Source: a virus. From it: a stretch of 64,000 bases of DNA. Location of the stretch: the IMG/VR virus record IMGVR_UViG_3300047445_000186, positions 255,829-319,828 of that record; one strand, 5' to 3'. Of the stretch, positions 1-8,240 are shown piece by piece. The notes below the pieces were generated by a model that made no database searches, had not been told where the DNA came from, and worked only from the letters and a program-made list of their open reading frames with translations. The translations under genes and the position numbers were made by a program. The stretch's first letter is position 1. Each line of letters starts with the position of its first letter.

Positions 1-21
1 TGAGGCTCACCAGAAGCAACC

Positions 22-41
22 GAGGGACCCTAGGGTCCCTC
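22..41. terminator. Bidirectional terminator, perfect 20-nt palindrome
   Basis: GAGGGACCCTAGGGTCCCTC is fully self-complementary and is followed by CTTTTG on the plus strand. It lies just past the 3' end of the minus-strand phoH gene, and the window opens with TGA at 1-3, which may be the stop of an upstream plus-strand gene. It would therefore end transcription from both sides. The same 20 bases recur at 14734-14753. Confidence 0.75.
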
Positions 42-81
42 TTTTGTTTAGCTATACACCCAGCGCACCGGGTGTCTCTCG

Positions 82-861
82 TTAAGCTCTACGAACTCCA
101 TCCTGACGGACGCCGTCGCTGAAGGAATGACGAGTTGCGGTTGGCTTCGCGTCTGGGCTGTCCAGGTGGCGGAGCAGTTCAGCAACGAGTGGCGAACGCT
201 GAATGTCGCTGTAGCTGAACTCAACCACGTTGACCATGTTCGTTCGACCAGCGAGCTTACGGCAGATCCACTCAAGGCCGTTCTCAGTGACACCGCGAAG
301 ATCGCACTGCGATGCGTCACCGTTCACAACGAATGTCGAATAGTTACCAGCACGAGTGACGAACAGTTTGATCTGATCGATTGTCGTGTTCTGTGCTTCA
401 TCAAGAATCACGTACGAGTTGTTGAATGTTCGACCGCGCATGTACGCGAGTGGAGCGAATTCAACCTTGCCAGTATCAAGCAGCTTCTTGGCCATCGTGA
501 CGCCAACCAGTTCTTCCATGGCGTCGAGCAGAGGACGCAGGTAAGGGCTGATCTTTTCTTCGAATGTACCAGGAAGGAAGCCAAGGTTTTCACCTGCTTC
601 GCAGATTGGACGAGTAAGAACGATCTTCGAAACTTCATTTGCGAGAAGCTTCTCAATCCCGACGGCCATACAGAGGAATGACTTACCAGATCCAGCAGGA
701 CCGGTGCCAATCGTGAGTGGAGCTGTTCTGAGAGACTCAAGATAGAAACCTTGAGCAGCAGTACGAGCTTGTGGCTGGAATTTCAGACGGATAACCTTTT
801 GGCTTTCTTGGCTAATTGGTTGTGGATACTTCTGACGTGTGGTAGCGAGCTTACGACCCAT
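82..861 (-). CDS. phoH: PhoH-like P-loop ATPase
   Basis: The 259-residue protein has a Walker A motif TGPAGSGKS at residues 53-61 and a Walker B-type ILDEAQNTT with D154-E155, both typical of PhoH. The stretch LTRPICEAGENLGFLPG is also a PhoH signature. PhoH proteins are cytosolic ATPases, related to the helicase part of RNA-processing complexes and common in T4-like phages; their phage role is unsettled. A strong AGGAGG-type site (TCCTCC on the plus strand at 865-870) precedes the ATG. A late-type motif lies 215 nt upstream at 1077-1082. Family assignment is firm, function is not. Confidence 0.93.
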   Translation of the reverse strand: MGRKLATTRQKYPQPISQESQKVIRLKFQPQARTAAQGFYLESLRTAPLTIGTGPAGSGKSFLCMAVGIEKLLANEVSKIVLTRPICEAGENLGFLPGTFEEKISPYLRPLLDAMEELVGVTMAKKLLDTGKVEFAPLAYMRGRTFNNSYVILDEAQNTTIDQIKLFVTRAGNYSTFVVNGDASQCDLRGVTENGLEWICRKLAGRTNMVNVVEFSYSDIQRSPLVAELLRHLDSPDAKPTATRHSFSDGVRQDGVRRA

Positions 862-1076
862 TTGATCCTCCTACAGGACTGGGTGTGGTTGTGGAACGTC
901 TGCCGATTGGAGACGCACGGTAACGATCAGAGGGGCATGTGAAAACCGCTGCAAAGCACATAAGCACTTGCCGATAGTAGGATTTGCCCTTGACGTTCTC
1001 AAGAACACTGCAGACGTGATGCTGCACTGTAGAGACTGGAAACTTAAGATGCACGTTGCAACTTCGTTGTATTCGG

Positions 1077-1082
1077 TATTTA
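1077..1082 (-). promoter_or_regulatory. Late promoter core (TAAATA)
   Basis: The minus strand reads CCTAAATACC. The nearest minus-strand start is phoH at 861, 215 nt away, much farther than at other copies of the motif, so this is the least certain of the set. Confidence 0.4.
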
Positions 1083-1130
1083 GGCGGCCGGCGCCTATAA
1101 GTATCTTTGTAACATCAAATGGAGTACACA

Positions 1131-1346
1131 ATGTCCGGAGTATGGGTTGACGAGAAAGTCGTCGAAATTGCACCGCCAGATACTTGGCCATCACTTGGGT
1201 TGGATTCGTTGTTCGTTGTAAAGAATCAGCTGCTCGATAAACTCTTCCTGTCGCGCGGTATGCCTGCTTATCAGGTCCCGTTGAATCGCGCACTTGCACA
1301 GGTCGAAGTCTTTATTTCGCAGAAGATGGGCTCTTCCGCTTTTTAG
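1131..1346 (+). CDS. Small hypothetical protein, 71 aa
   Basis: The protein begins MSGVWVDEKVVEIAPPD. A GGAG sits about 7 nt upstream of the ATG (AATGGAGTACACAATG). Its last 35 nt overlap the end of the convergent ClpP-like gene. I recognise no domain and see no membrane segment. Short length and convergent overlap lower confidence, but start context and coherent composition favour a real gene. Confidence 0.55.
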   Translation: MSGVWVDEKVVEIAPPDTWPSLGLDSLFVVKNQLLDKLFLSRGMPAYQVPLNRALAQVEVFISQKMGSSAF

Positions 1347-1971
1347 CTGCTGGTTTTTTAGCTGGAGCTTCGATCACAGGTGGCTGATCGAAGTAGTCCA
1401 CAACCTGGTCAATCAGGCCGAACTTCTTGCATTCTGCCGGAGTGAGATAGCGATCAGATGGCGCGAACAAGATATCGCGGATCTGCTTCTCAGTCATGGT
1501 AGTGTGATTCAGGAAGTGCCTAATGAAGCGGCGCTCGAGCATCAGATTCGATTCATGCGCTGCGACCAACTCATGCATCTTGCCGTACGTCTGGCCGGCG
1601 AATTGATGCGCCATCACTTCGGTGTTCTTCGTCATCGTGCGAAGACCCTTGTATCCGGCTGACACGAGAAGAACGCCCATCGACATCACAGCACCGATAC
1701 CGACCGTTGCGATCGGGAGGCGTGATGTCTCCATCAAGTCAATCACTGCGAAACCTTCGGTGCAATCGCCACCAACGGAGTTCACGAACATCGTGAGCGG
1801 CATGATTTCACCCTGTGAAGTCAGATTCGACTTCAAGATGAAATCACATGCAGCGTGCGATGTATCAACATCGACTTCGCCGAAGAACATGTGGCAACCC
1901 ATCGACTCAAGGCTGCTCATGTCGTATCCGAGACCGCCTCCATCAAGAAGGGCTTCAGAGATTTTACGCAT
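1312..1971 (-). CDS. ClpP-like serine protease
   Basis: The 219-residue protein has the ClpP/crotonase fold signatures in order: NSVGGDCTEGFAVID, the nucleophile region GAVMSMG with Ser97, the histidine region VMAHQFAGQTYG with His122, and a C-terminal LTPAECKKFGLID. The tail is Lys/Ala-rich and disordered. I chose ATG 1971 over an in-frame ATG at 1995 because AGGAG lies 6 nt upstream of it and because a late promoter core at 1997-2002 would leave the longer form without a leader. ClpP proteins are cytosolic serine peptidases; some phages use relatives for prohead maturation. Late expression makes a capsid role possible, but this is inference. Confidence 0.88.
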   Translation of the reverse strand: MRKISEALLDGGGLGYDMSSLESMGCHMFFGEVDVDTSHAACDFILKSNLTSQGEIMPLTMFVNSVGGDCTEGFAVIDLMETSRLPIATVGIGAVMSMGVLLVSAGYKGLRTMTKNTEVMAHQFAGQTYGKMHELVAAHESNLMLERRFIRHFLNHTTMTEKQIRDILFAPSDRYLTPAECKKFGLIDQVVDYFDQPPVIEAPAKKPAAKKRKSPSSAK

Positions 1972-1996
1972 GATGAACTCCTGTATCTCGAACAAG

Positions 1997-2002
1997 TATT
2001 TA
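1997..2002 (-). promoter_or_regulatory. Late promoter core (TAAATA) for the ClpP-like gene
   Basis: The minus strand reads TCTAAATACT, with the ClpP-like ATG 25 nt downstream. It is back to back with a plus-strand copy at 2042-2047, making a divergent late promoter pair. Confidence 0.7.
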
Positions 2003-2041
2003 GAGACCGGCCGGTCCCCTTCGCTGAACTCCGAAATCTGA

Positions 2042-2047
2042 TAAATA
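2042..2047 (+). promoter_or_regulatory. Late promoter core (TAAATA) for the 698-aa virion protein
   Basis: The sequence GATAAATACC lies 70 nt before the start at 2118. The leader between them contains inverted copies of GCTAGC (2069-2074 and 2094-2099) and CATCT/AGATG arms. Confidence 0.68.
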
Positions 2048-2117
2048 CCGGTACGCCATCTTTAGATAGCTAGCAGATGTCGTATTTCTTTCAGCTAGCG
2101 GAAACCAGGAGACTTCA

Positions 2118-4214
2118 ATGTCGTACAGCTTGCAGTGGCGCTCGCCAGCGCTGCCTTATGTCCAGAAACAAACAGCGATCACGGTTCCAGCCGGCGCTAC
2201 AGTTTCGAACGCCGCTTCGTTGACCTTCACCGGTAAGGGTGCAGCGAACTATGGCAAAATCCAACAAGAGAATCAGCTTCGTCTGCTTGAGAACTTCGCA
2301 GGCGATACCGCTCCAGCGTATGCAACGGTCGGCCAAACATGGTACGACACTTCTGCAGGCGCTCTGAAGGTCTGTATCTCGACTCCTCCATCAGCCCTGC
2401 TCTGGCGCGCTCTGAACGCAACCCAGATTACAGACATCGGTGAAGGTCCTCCAAGCCCAGCATCGCTTGGTGACAGCTGGTTCTCGCGCACTGGTTCACA
2501 GTCCGGTATTCTGTACGTGTACACTGGCCTGGGTCGCTTCCCAGAACAGAACTGGGATGCTGAAGGCGCTGCGTACTATCCAGCAGAATCGACTGCTCTT
2601 GCGCTGATCCCAAATCAAGCTTCGTTCGCAGGTGCTCCTAACTTCGGTGAAGCATACCTGCACGGCTACATCAGCGGCACGGCTGCAGATGTGAACGGTT
2701 CTATCCTGTTCGACGGTGCTCCAACAACCGCTCCTAAGGGCGCACTGTACACCTCAATGCCGGTCTCGAACGGCTACATCCTGTGGGACTCGAGCGCTTC
2801 GCTTGTCTCGGCTGCTCCAGGCACCGTGTACTTCAGCGTTCGCCAATTGATCGACGGCCGTTGGCAGTTCGACGATAACGTGACTTGGAGAGACTTCGAA
2901 CCAACATCGCAGATGTACGCAATCGGTACGCTCGATGTTGCTGAGCAAGATGATGGTGACGGCCCAGGTATCTCGGCTAGCACGCTCTGGGAATCGGCTA
3001 TCGTTCTGAGCAAGCTCGCTCAAGTTCCACTCGAAGCGGCTGATGGCGCGATCGGTGGTTGGAAGCAAGTGTGGCCTACAGTTGAAGTTGCTGGTGGTCG
3101 TGAAGAGTACGACTACGTTGCGGGCCTCGTCGCTCAACTGATTGGTGATCCAATCGGCTTCGGCGGTTCTGGCGCTCTCGGCAAGTCGGTTGATTACCTC
3201 CCAACGATGCAAACGTTGGATGCATCGCTACGTCTTGCATGGCTTGGCGGTGGTCCAGTTGACGCAACTGTGCTGAACAACGCTGCAAATCTCGGTCTCC
3301 TGAAGATTGAGCCGACATCGAACGACTGGGACAAGCTCCTCGCTGCTGCAAAGTACGCGATCGATCGCCTTGAACTTCCAGTTGATGCATGGACTGACGT
3401 GTCTGAACTTCCTTTCGTCCAAGATGGTCGCGAAGCTCCAGCAGTTCTGCTTGCAAAGGATGCTGACGATGTGCAGTACCCATCAGCTCGCCGGACCTCT
3501 AGCACGAAGGCGGGTTCGATCACAATGGGACGTCTGTATCAAGAGACAGTGAACGTGCTGAACGCCGCGATCGGTAATCGGTATGCGCTGAAGGGTATCC
3601 TCGGTCTGTCTGGTTCGAACACCGTGTTCAACTCGATCGTTCACGTTGTCGAGCACAAGACTGTCTTGAACAGCGATCCAGTAGACACGTTCGCAACTTC
3701 GCAAACATCTGGTATGGACTTCAACTTCGATTTCACTGAGCCAGAACTCGAGCGCTTCTTCTCGAGTGGCCAAGCGATCGAGCTGATTGTTCGGCACGCA
3801 CCAGGTTCCGAGCCTTCGGCTGCTGACATGAACTTGAAGACGGTTTGCGACGGTTATGGCCGCTTCCGCATTACTGCTGATGGTGTGTACGTGATGGACA
3901 GCTCGGTTCTGCCAACGCTCGCGCAATCCCCAGGCGCTGTTGGTGTAAACAATCTGACAAGTGTCGGTTCGACGCTCGCATCCGCTGTATCTGGCGGTGC
4001 TTCGCTGGTTCTGCGCGGTGTTCGTCAAGGTGGAAACGTTCTGCGTATCCTGATTGACATCAATGCCGGTGGCGAGATTTCCGGTGAACTGACAGCAGTG
4101 TGGAACCTGATCGTCGACACTGAGACGTACACGGGTGGTCGCGTTTATCCGCTTCCGCTCGACTACAATGCAGCCGACCTGATTGGTACATCGCTCGCAG
4201 GAGAGTTGTTCTAA
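2118..4214 (+). CDS. Virion structural protein, 698 aa
   Basis: The N-terminal 130 residues contain VGQTWYDTSAGALKVCI and LGDSWFSR, tryptophan-centred repeats of the 'GdtWyDt..LkvW' type found in fibre or neck proteins of T4-like cyanophages. The rest is Ala/Gly/Ser-rich and probably beta-rich, without a signal peptide or membrane segment. CAGGAGACTTCAATG gives a good ribosome site. The gene stands alone behind a divergent late promoter. A fibre or head decoration role is likely but not proved by sequence. Confidence 0.75.
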   Translation: MSYSLQWRSPALPYVQKQTAITVPAGATVSNAASLTFTGKGAANYGKIQQENQLRLLENFAGDTAPAYATVGQTWYDTSAGALKVCISTPPSALLWRALNATQITDIGEGPPSPASLGDSWFSRTGSQSGILYVYTGLGRFPEQNWDAEGAAYYPAESTALALIPNQASFAGAPNFGEAYLHGYISGTAADVNGSILFDGAPTTAPKGALYTSMPVSNGYILWDSSASLVSAAPGTVYFSVRQLIDGRWQFDDNVTWRDFEPTSQMYAIGTLDVAEQDDGDGPGISASTLWESAIVLSKLAQVPLEAADGAIGGWKQVWPTVEVAGGREEYDYVAGLVAQLIGDPIGFGGSGALGKSVDYLPTMQTLDASLRLAWLGGGPVDATVLNNAANLGLLKIEPTSNDWDKLLAAAKYAIDRLELPVDAWTDVSELPFVQDGREAPAVLLAKDADDVQYPSARRTSSTKAGSITMGRLYQETVNVLNAAIGNRYALKGILGLSGSNTVFNSIVHVVEHKTVLNSDPVDTFATSQTSGMDFNFDFTEPELERFFSSGQAIELIVRHAPGSEPSAADMNLKTVCDGYGRFRITADGVYVMDSSVLPTLAQSPGAVGVNNLTSVGSTLASAVSGGASLVLRGVRQGGNVLRILIDINAGGEISGELTAVWNLIVDTETYTGGRVYPLPLDYNAADLIGTSLAGELF

Positions 4215-4234
4215 TCGTGAACCCAAATTCCGGG

Positions 4235-4264
4235 TTGTACACGCGGTGAGCATTTCGCTAGAAT
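4235..4264 (+). promoter_or_regulatory. Sigma70-type promoter
   Basis: TTGTAC (4235-4240) and TAGAAT (4259-4264) are separated by 18 nt. The predicted start near 4271 would give a short leader for the gene at 4298. The AACCC/GGGTT inverted repeat at 4220-4236 may end the preceding structural transcript. Confidence 0.5.
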
Positions 4265-4297
4265 TACTCATCTGCTAACGTTCAACCTTGGAATTTC

Positions 4298-4609
4298 ATG
4301 AAGCGTACCCCCATCATCTCCGCCGGCCAAGTCTATCTGCACACCGACATGAACGAGTATCTCGTGGTCACCAAGTCGACCCGAGGCGAAATTCAGTTCA
4401 AGGGACCTGGTATCGGCGGTCAGCACGAAGCTGATCTGTTCCTGAATCGCTTCGGTCCCGTGGACCCGGCCGATCTGGACGCAGACGAGCAAGCACTGCT
4501 GATCGCACTGCTGGACAAGCCAGGCGTCGCTCTGTCGACTGGCTGGGTCTGCACGGAAGATGATGAGGACTTCGCCGACGCCGAGCTCGAAATGGAGCTC
4601 GAAGCTTAA
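4298..4609 (+). CDS. Hypothetical acidic protein, 103 aa
   Basis: The protein starts MKRTPIISAGQVYLHTDMNEYLVV and ends with a very acidic tail (EDDEDFADAELEMELEA). It lacks cysteine clusters, membrane segments or a motif I recognise. It follows a sigma70-type promoter, so early expression is likely. The next gene starts 19 nt downstream, suggesting a two-gene operon. Confidence 0.7.
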   Translation: MKRTPIISAGQVYLHTDMNEYLVVTKSTRGEIQFKGPGIGGQHEADLFLNRFGPVDPADLDADEQALLIALLDKPGVALSTGWVCTEDDEDFADAELEMELEA

Positions 4610-4627
4610 TTGACTTGGTGAGGACTT

Positions 4628-5116
4628 ATGGCTGGAAAATTTATTAGCTCTCGTGTAGACGAGAAAACTGACGAACTTGAAAGGCTGCAAAGCCTTCTGT
4701 TCGTCTGTCTCGACACTCTTGGTGACGACACAGATATTCCAGCGGAGCGTCCAGAACTTCTGGATGCCCTCGATGACTCGGTACTCGAACTTGCGGACGA
4801 GTACAACGAGACGCTCGCGGTGAACGGAGCGATGGCTGGTGATTTGATTTCGTTGAGCGTCTCGAACGTCAATCTTGGCGTTGAACTTTCGAGGGCTGCG
4901 AACGTGATCGCTGGTCTTACGAGCGATCCAAGCGTGCCAAGCTCAGTGAACACCAAGATTCTTGATCGCTCGCTCGAGCTTTTCCTGAAGGAAAGCTTGG
5001 CTGATCTCTCAGGGAATGCGATCCAAGTGTACAGCGCTGAACAATTGAAAGAAGGCCTGATCGCTGCTATCGGGTATTACAACAACGAACTGGCCGATCA
5101 CCTCATTGGGCCTTGA
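4628..5116 (+). CDS. Hypothetical helical protein, 162 aa
   Basis: The sequence is predominantly helical and acidic (ELERLQSLLFVCLDTLGDD near the N-terminus) with no recognised domain. GTGAGGACTTATG provides a ribosome site. Its 3' end overlaps the convergent gene at 5103-5573 by 14 nt, so transcripts from both strands meet here. Confidence 0.7.
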   Translation: MAGKFISSRVDEKTDELERLQSLLFVCLDTLGDDTDIPAERPELLDALDDSVLELADEYNETLAVNGAMAGDLISLSVSNVNLGVELSRAANVIAGLTSDPSVPSSVNTKILDRSLELFLKESLADLSGNAIQVYSAEQLKEGLIAAIGYYNNELADHLIGP

Positions 5117-5573
5117 TCTTCTTTCCTCTAGGCCGCGTTAAGACGGCTTCACTTCCATGAAGGCGCTCCAGTTCTGCTGAGAGCGCCTTTTCTGCATTCT
5201 TCGCGGCCTCAAGTGTGAATCCACCTTCGTGGACTTCGAACTTGATATTGATCGCGTTCACGTCGGTCATGTACTTCCGACTGTACAGTTGGCTCTTGCC
5301 AATCCTGGTCGTGGTCTTGCAGTTCTTCAGTTCGGATTTATGCAGAGACGCCCGCGTTCGTGGTTGCCCACTCTGGCCTGCGTAATACATCGTGTGTCGC
5401 ACGACCTCGTCCCCCATGAAATCCATGGCTGCTACGTAGGTTGATGTGCTGCCGTCAACGTGCTTTGAAACGTCGATCGTCATTGTGATCTTGATGTTCT
5501 TTTCGATATGAGCGCGCCATTGATCGGCGACTCCATCAAGATCTGGTGGGAGTTCTAAAATTGCTTCGGTCAT
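5103..5573 (-). CDS. Hypothetical protein, 156 aa
   Basis: The protein begins MTEAILELPPDLDGVADQW and ends in a basic tail RPRGKKIKAQ. The centre alternates beta-like and charged segments; the C-terminal part (LEAAKNAEKALSAELERL) looks coiled-coil. I do not recognise a family. A minus-strand CGTTACAAT promoter lies 32 nt upstream of the ATG, so it is probably an early gene in an otherwise plus-strand region. Confidence 0.65.
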   Translation of the reverse strand: MTEAILELPPDLDGVADQWRAHIEKNIKITMTIDVSKHVDGSTSTYVAAMDFMGDEVVRHTMYYAGQSGQPRTRASLHKSELKNCKTTTRIGKSQLYSRKYMTDVNAINIKFEVHEGGFTLEAAKNAEKALSAELERLHGSEAVLTRPRGKKIKAQ

Positions 5574-5605
5574 TTGCCGTCTTATGAGTTGGACGGCATG
5601 ACTAC

Positions 5606-5614
5606 ATTGTAACG
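5606..5614 (-). promoter_or_regulatory. Early promoter motif CGTTACAAT
   Basis: The minus strand reads CTCGTTACAATG. The TACAAT element lies 32 nt upstream of the ATG at 5573. It is the only clear minus-strand copy of this motif. Confidence 0.6.
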
Positions 5615-5701
5615 AGACCTTTTCAAAAACCGTTACTGAATTCGAGTTCAGGTCGGGGAACTCCGAATTAAAATCGAGTCATGGGATCAAGATAATGAGA
5701 C

Positions 5702-5730
5702 GTAATACAAACGTATTACTTTGGATATAA
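5702..5730 (+). promoter_or_regulatory. Operator-like palindrome next to a -10 element
   Basis: GTAATAC (5702-5708) and GTATTAC (5713-5719) form an inverted repeat with a 4-nt spacer (AAAC), followed by TATAAA at 5725-5730. The spacing suits a dimeric repressor overlapping the promoter of the gene at 5757. I see no second copy in the window. Confidence 0.4.
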
Positions 5731-5756
5731 ATTTTCACCTTCCTTGAGGGATCGAA

Positions 5757-6143
5757 ATGGATGTTCTAATTCGCCGTCGAGAGATAGACACAACCACCCA
5801 CGTAGTTGAAGTTCATCTGAACGATGAATGGCTTGAATTCGCGAGGGCTACTGCTGAAGAGCCCGATCACCGCGAAGCTCATCTCTCGCATGCAGAGCGT
5901 GAAGCGTTATCTCGAATGGAGGAACTCGTTCAAGGTCCTCCCGTTCCATTCTTTGTAGGCCCAGTCCTCTGCTGTGCTTATCATCTGTCTCCCACGATGT
6001 TGAAGCATGATCTCGACATGCACGGGGCGGATGGGTTCGCCACGCGACACAATCTACTGATCCACGAGTCAGGCAGAGAGTTCGAAGAACAATTCAAAGC
6101 TTGGTACGACGAGCTCTCTGCGGGGACGTATGGCGGCGCGTAA
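5757..6143 (+). CDS. Hypothetical protein, 128 aa
   Basis: The protein begins MDVLIRRREIDTTTHVVEV; the middle contains a His/Glu-rich helix (DHREAHLSHAEREALSRMEEL). No known motif was recognised. TTGAGGGATCGAAATG gives a ribosome site. It overlaps the next gene by 14 nt and lies behind a palindrome-flanked promoter, so it opens an early operon. Confidence 0.65.
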   Translation: MDVLIRRREIDTTTHVVEVHLNDEWLEFARATAEEPDHREAHLSHAEREALSRMEELVQGPPVPFFVGPVLCCAYHLSPTMLKHDLDMHGADGFATRHNLLIHESGREFEEQFKAWYDELSAGTYGGA

Positions 6144-6351
6144 AGAGCCGCGACCCCCACCCACACCTGAGGAACTCGTGATCATGAAGATCGAGATTCA
6201 AGCGCGTACTGACGCCCTCATGATAGTGGCTACCAGATTGTCTGGTGTGCACACGCTACCAGGCAACGGCCTGGCCGGCCAATTGATCACCTCGGCCGAG
6301 CCACTTGTCAAATTCATCCTCACAGGAGATAAACCTATCGAACGGCACTGA
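6130..6351 (+). CDS. Small hypothetical protein, 73 aa
   Basis: It starts with a proline-rich stretch (KEPRPPPTPEEL) and continues as a helical region. It overlaps the preceding gene by 14 nt in another frame, which suggests translational coupling. No domain was recognised. Confidence 0.55.
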   Translation: MAARKEPRPPPTPEELVIMKIEIQARTDALMIVATRLSGVHTLPGNGLAGQLITSAEPLVKFILTGDKPIERH

Positions 6352-6393
6352 CAGAACTCAACTTTCGAAAATCAACATGTTGAAAGGGTATTG

Positions 6394-6621
6394 ATGACAG
6401 CGACCCCCGTAGAGCAATTTACTGTGAATTGCACACAAGCACTCGCGATTCGATTCGTAGACACGTTCCACACGGGTGACGAGATCGAGAAAGAAGTCGC
6501 GAAGACTGAGTTTACGAGACTCACGAAAGCCATGTACGCCGATGGCACCGCTTGCGCAGTTCAATGCAAGGTGCTCTTGCGTACGATGCAGGACGCGCTG
6601 CACGGGAACTGGCCAAGTTGA
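6394..6621 (+). CDS. Small hypothetical protein, 75 aa
   Basis: The protein starts MTATPVEQFTVNCTQALA. ATG 6394 was preferred to TTG 6391; AAAGGG lies about 10 nt upstream. It carries three cysteines but not in a zinc pattern. It ends 20 nt before a terminator-like hairpin at 6642, and so probably closes the small operon starting at 5757. Confidence 0.6.
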   Translation: MTATPVEQFTVNCTQALAIRFVDTFHTGDEIEKEVAKTEFTRLTKAMYADGTACAVQCKVLLRTMQDALHGNWPS

Positions 6622-6641
6622 CTGCTCGTTGTAAGGTGAAC

Positions 6642-6667
6642 GCGGCCGGCGAAAGTCGGCCGCTTCT
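6642..6667 (+). terminator. Hairpin terminator
   Basis: GCGGCCG (6642-6648) and CGGCCGC (6657-6663) form a 7-bp stem with an 8-nt loop, followed by TTCT. It separates the small early genes from the AAA+ ATPase operon. Confidence 0.6.
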
Positions 6668-6692
6668 ATATGCGAGACACGAAACCGGTGCT

Positions 6693-6702
6693 CGTTACAA
6701 TT
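6693..6702 (+). promoter_or_regulatory. Early promoter motif CGTTACAATT
   Basis: This is a full match to the early motif, right after a terminator hairpin and 86 nt before the AAA+ ATPase start. A second possible -10 (TATAGT, near 6753) lies closer to the gene. Confidence 0.55.
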
Positions 6703-6787
6703 CTCTGGCAGACCGTTACCGTTTTCTGGTTTTTCTGGCCGCGACCGGGTTATAGTTCACCTATCGCAACGAGAAACGGAAAAACAA

Positions 6788-7795
6788 ATGTCGAATGTCT
6801 GCATCGGTCAATACAACGCTGGCGCTGAACGTTGGGAAGCAATCTACCGCGGTCGCACGATCGCGACGAGCAAGGACCTGAACGGCGGCCCCGAGTACCT
6901 GAAGAAGGTCATCGAAGGCGGCTTCAGCCAGAAGGCCCAAGCGCTCGGCGTCACGAAGATCGAGATCATCGCAATCGGCGGAAGCGCAGCGAATGAAGAT
7001 GGTGTCGCCGGCGAGTACATCCCGGCCGCCGACATGCCGAGCGTCGAGAAGGAATTCTCGATCAACGAGCGTTTCGAGATCATGGAGTCGTACGTCGAGA
7101 TGGTCGCAGCGCGAGAAATTGCGTCGACGGTCGTGACAGGCGAAGGCGGTCTCGGGAAGTCGTTCACGGTTCTGCGGACCCTGAAGGCCGCCGGCCTCCA
7201 AGACATCTCCCTGATGGAGATCGGTGCTCGACACGCCGGCAAGCAAGGTTTCGTCACGATCAAGGGTTTCAGCACTCCCAAAGGTCTGTTCCGTACGCTG
7301 TACGAGAATCGGAACCAGATCGTGATGTTCGACGACTGCGACCAAGTTCTGCGTGATCCGAACTCGGTGAACATCCTGAAGGCGGCGCTCGACTCGTACG
7401 ACACTCGCCTCGTCACGTGGAACTCGGAAGGCGGCTTCGGCGGCGAAGATGATCTGCCGAAGACGTTCGAATTCACGGGCGGCGTGATCTTCGTCTCGAA
7501 CATGCCGAAGTCCAAGGTCCCGCAAGCGATTCGCTCGCGAGCCATGAGCGCTGACGTCTCGATGACGCGAGATGAAGTCGTCGAACGGATGCGAGTGATC
7601 GTGAGCTCTGACGAGTTCATGCCTGACTACGAAATGACGGCGAAGCTCGAGTCGCTCGAGTTCGTCGCTCAACATGCTCACAACCCACTGATCACCGAGC
7701 TGAACCTCCGGTCGCTCGTGAACGTCGTGAAGACCCGGACGGCCAAGCCCGAAAAGTGGACTCGCATCGGTCTGTACGCAATGGCGAACTCCTGA
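6788..7795 (+). CDS. AAA+ ATPase, 335 aa
   Basis: A P-loop VVTGEGGLGKSFTVLRTL follows a 110-residue N-terminal domain, and a Walker B motif NQIVMFDDCDQVL follows about 60 residues later. ISNMPKSKVPQAIRSRA-like text (VSNMPKS) fits sensor 1 and an arginine-finger helix. Proteins of this form occur in many large phages, usually without a known role. It leads an operon of four genes and is preceded by an early motif. GC content and codon use are slightly higher than in the late genes. Confidence 0.85.
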   Translation: MSNVCIGQYNAGAERWEAIYRGRTIATSKDLNGGPEYLKKVIEGGFSQKAQALGVTKIEIIAIGGSAANEDGVAGEYIPAADMPSVEKEFSINERFEIMESYVEMVAAREIASTVVTGEGGLGKSFTVLRTLKAAGLQDISLMEIGARHAGKQGFVTIKGFSTPKGLFRTLYENRNQIVMFDDCDQVLRDPNSVNILKAALDSYDTRLVTWNSEGGFGGEDDLPKTFEFTGGVIFVSNMPKSKVPQAIRSRAMSADVSMTRDEVVERMRVIVSSDEFMPDYEMTAKLESLEFVAQHAHNPLITELNLRSLVNVVKTRTAKPEKWTRIGLYAMANS

Positions 7796-7811
7796 TCAAG
7801 GAGTTTCGAAA

Positions 7812-8240
7812 ATGAAACACACACTTCCTCCCGGCACCTACTTCATCGGCGACCCTGGGAACGTGCTTGAACAGAGTTGGGACTCGATCCTCGTGTCGAC
7901 GAACTTCTTCAGCGAGCCCGACCCAATCCAAATCCAGGGCCGCTCGATCTGGGGACACCGAACCCTGAACGGCAACGGCCGTTTCACCGATCAGAACGGG
8001 ATCGAGTACAAGGTCGCGGACCAAGTGCTCGGCGCAGTGAACATCGAGCTGATCGAGAATCCCGAAGGCGAGACACTTGGGACGGTCCTGATCGCCCCGA
8101 ACGGTCTGGACGTCGAGTTCTTGAACGGAGTGTTCACGTTCAACTCGATCGTGATCGACTCGAACGACCCGGCCGAGACGGACTTCGGCGACATCGACGG
8201 CGGGTACGATCTCGACTTGAACGGCGACACATTCCTATGA
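7812..8240 (+). CDS. Hypothetical acidic protein, 142 aa
   Basis: The start MKHTLPPGTYFIGDPGNVL resembles a common phage family opening 'LPsGtYyiGDP', whose function is unknown. The chain is beta-rich and ends in an acidic tail (DFGDIDGGYDLDLNGD). It is 16 nt after the ATPase and overlaps the next start by 4 nt (ATGA). Confidence 0.75.
   Translation: MKHTLPPGTYFIGDPGNVLEQSWDSILVSTNFFSEPDPIQIQGRSIWGHRTLNGNGRFTDQNGIEYKVADQVLGAVNIELIENPEGETLGTVLIAPNGLDVEFLNGVFTFNSIVIDSNDPAETDFGDIDGGYDLDLNGDTFL

Noticed and set aside
1-21. Coding sequence at the left edge
   Set aside because: Only a possible TGA stop is visible, too little to call a gene.
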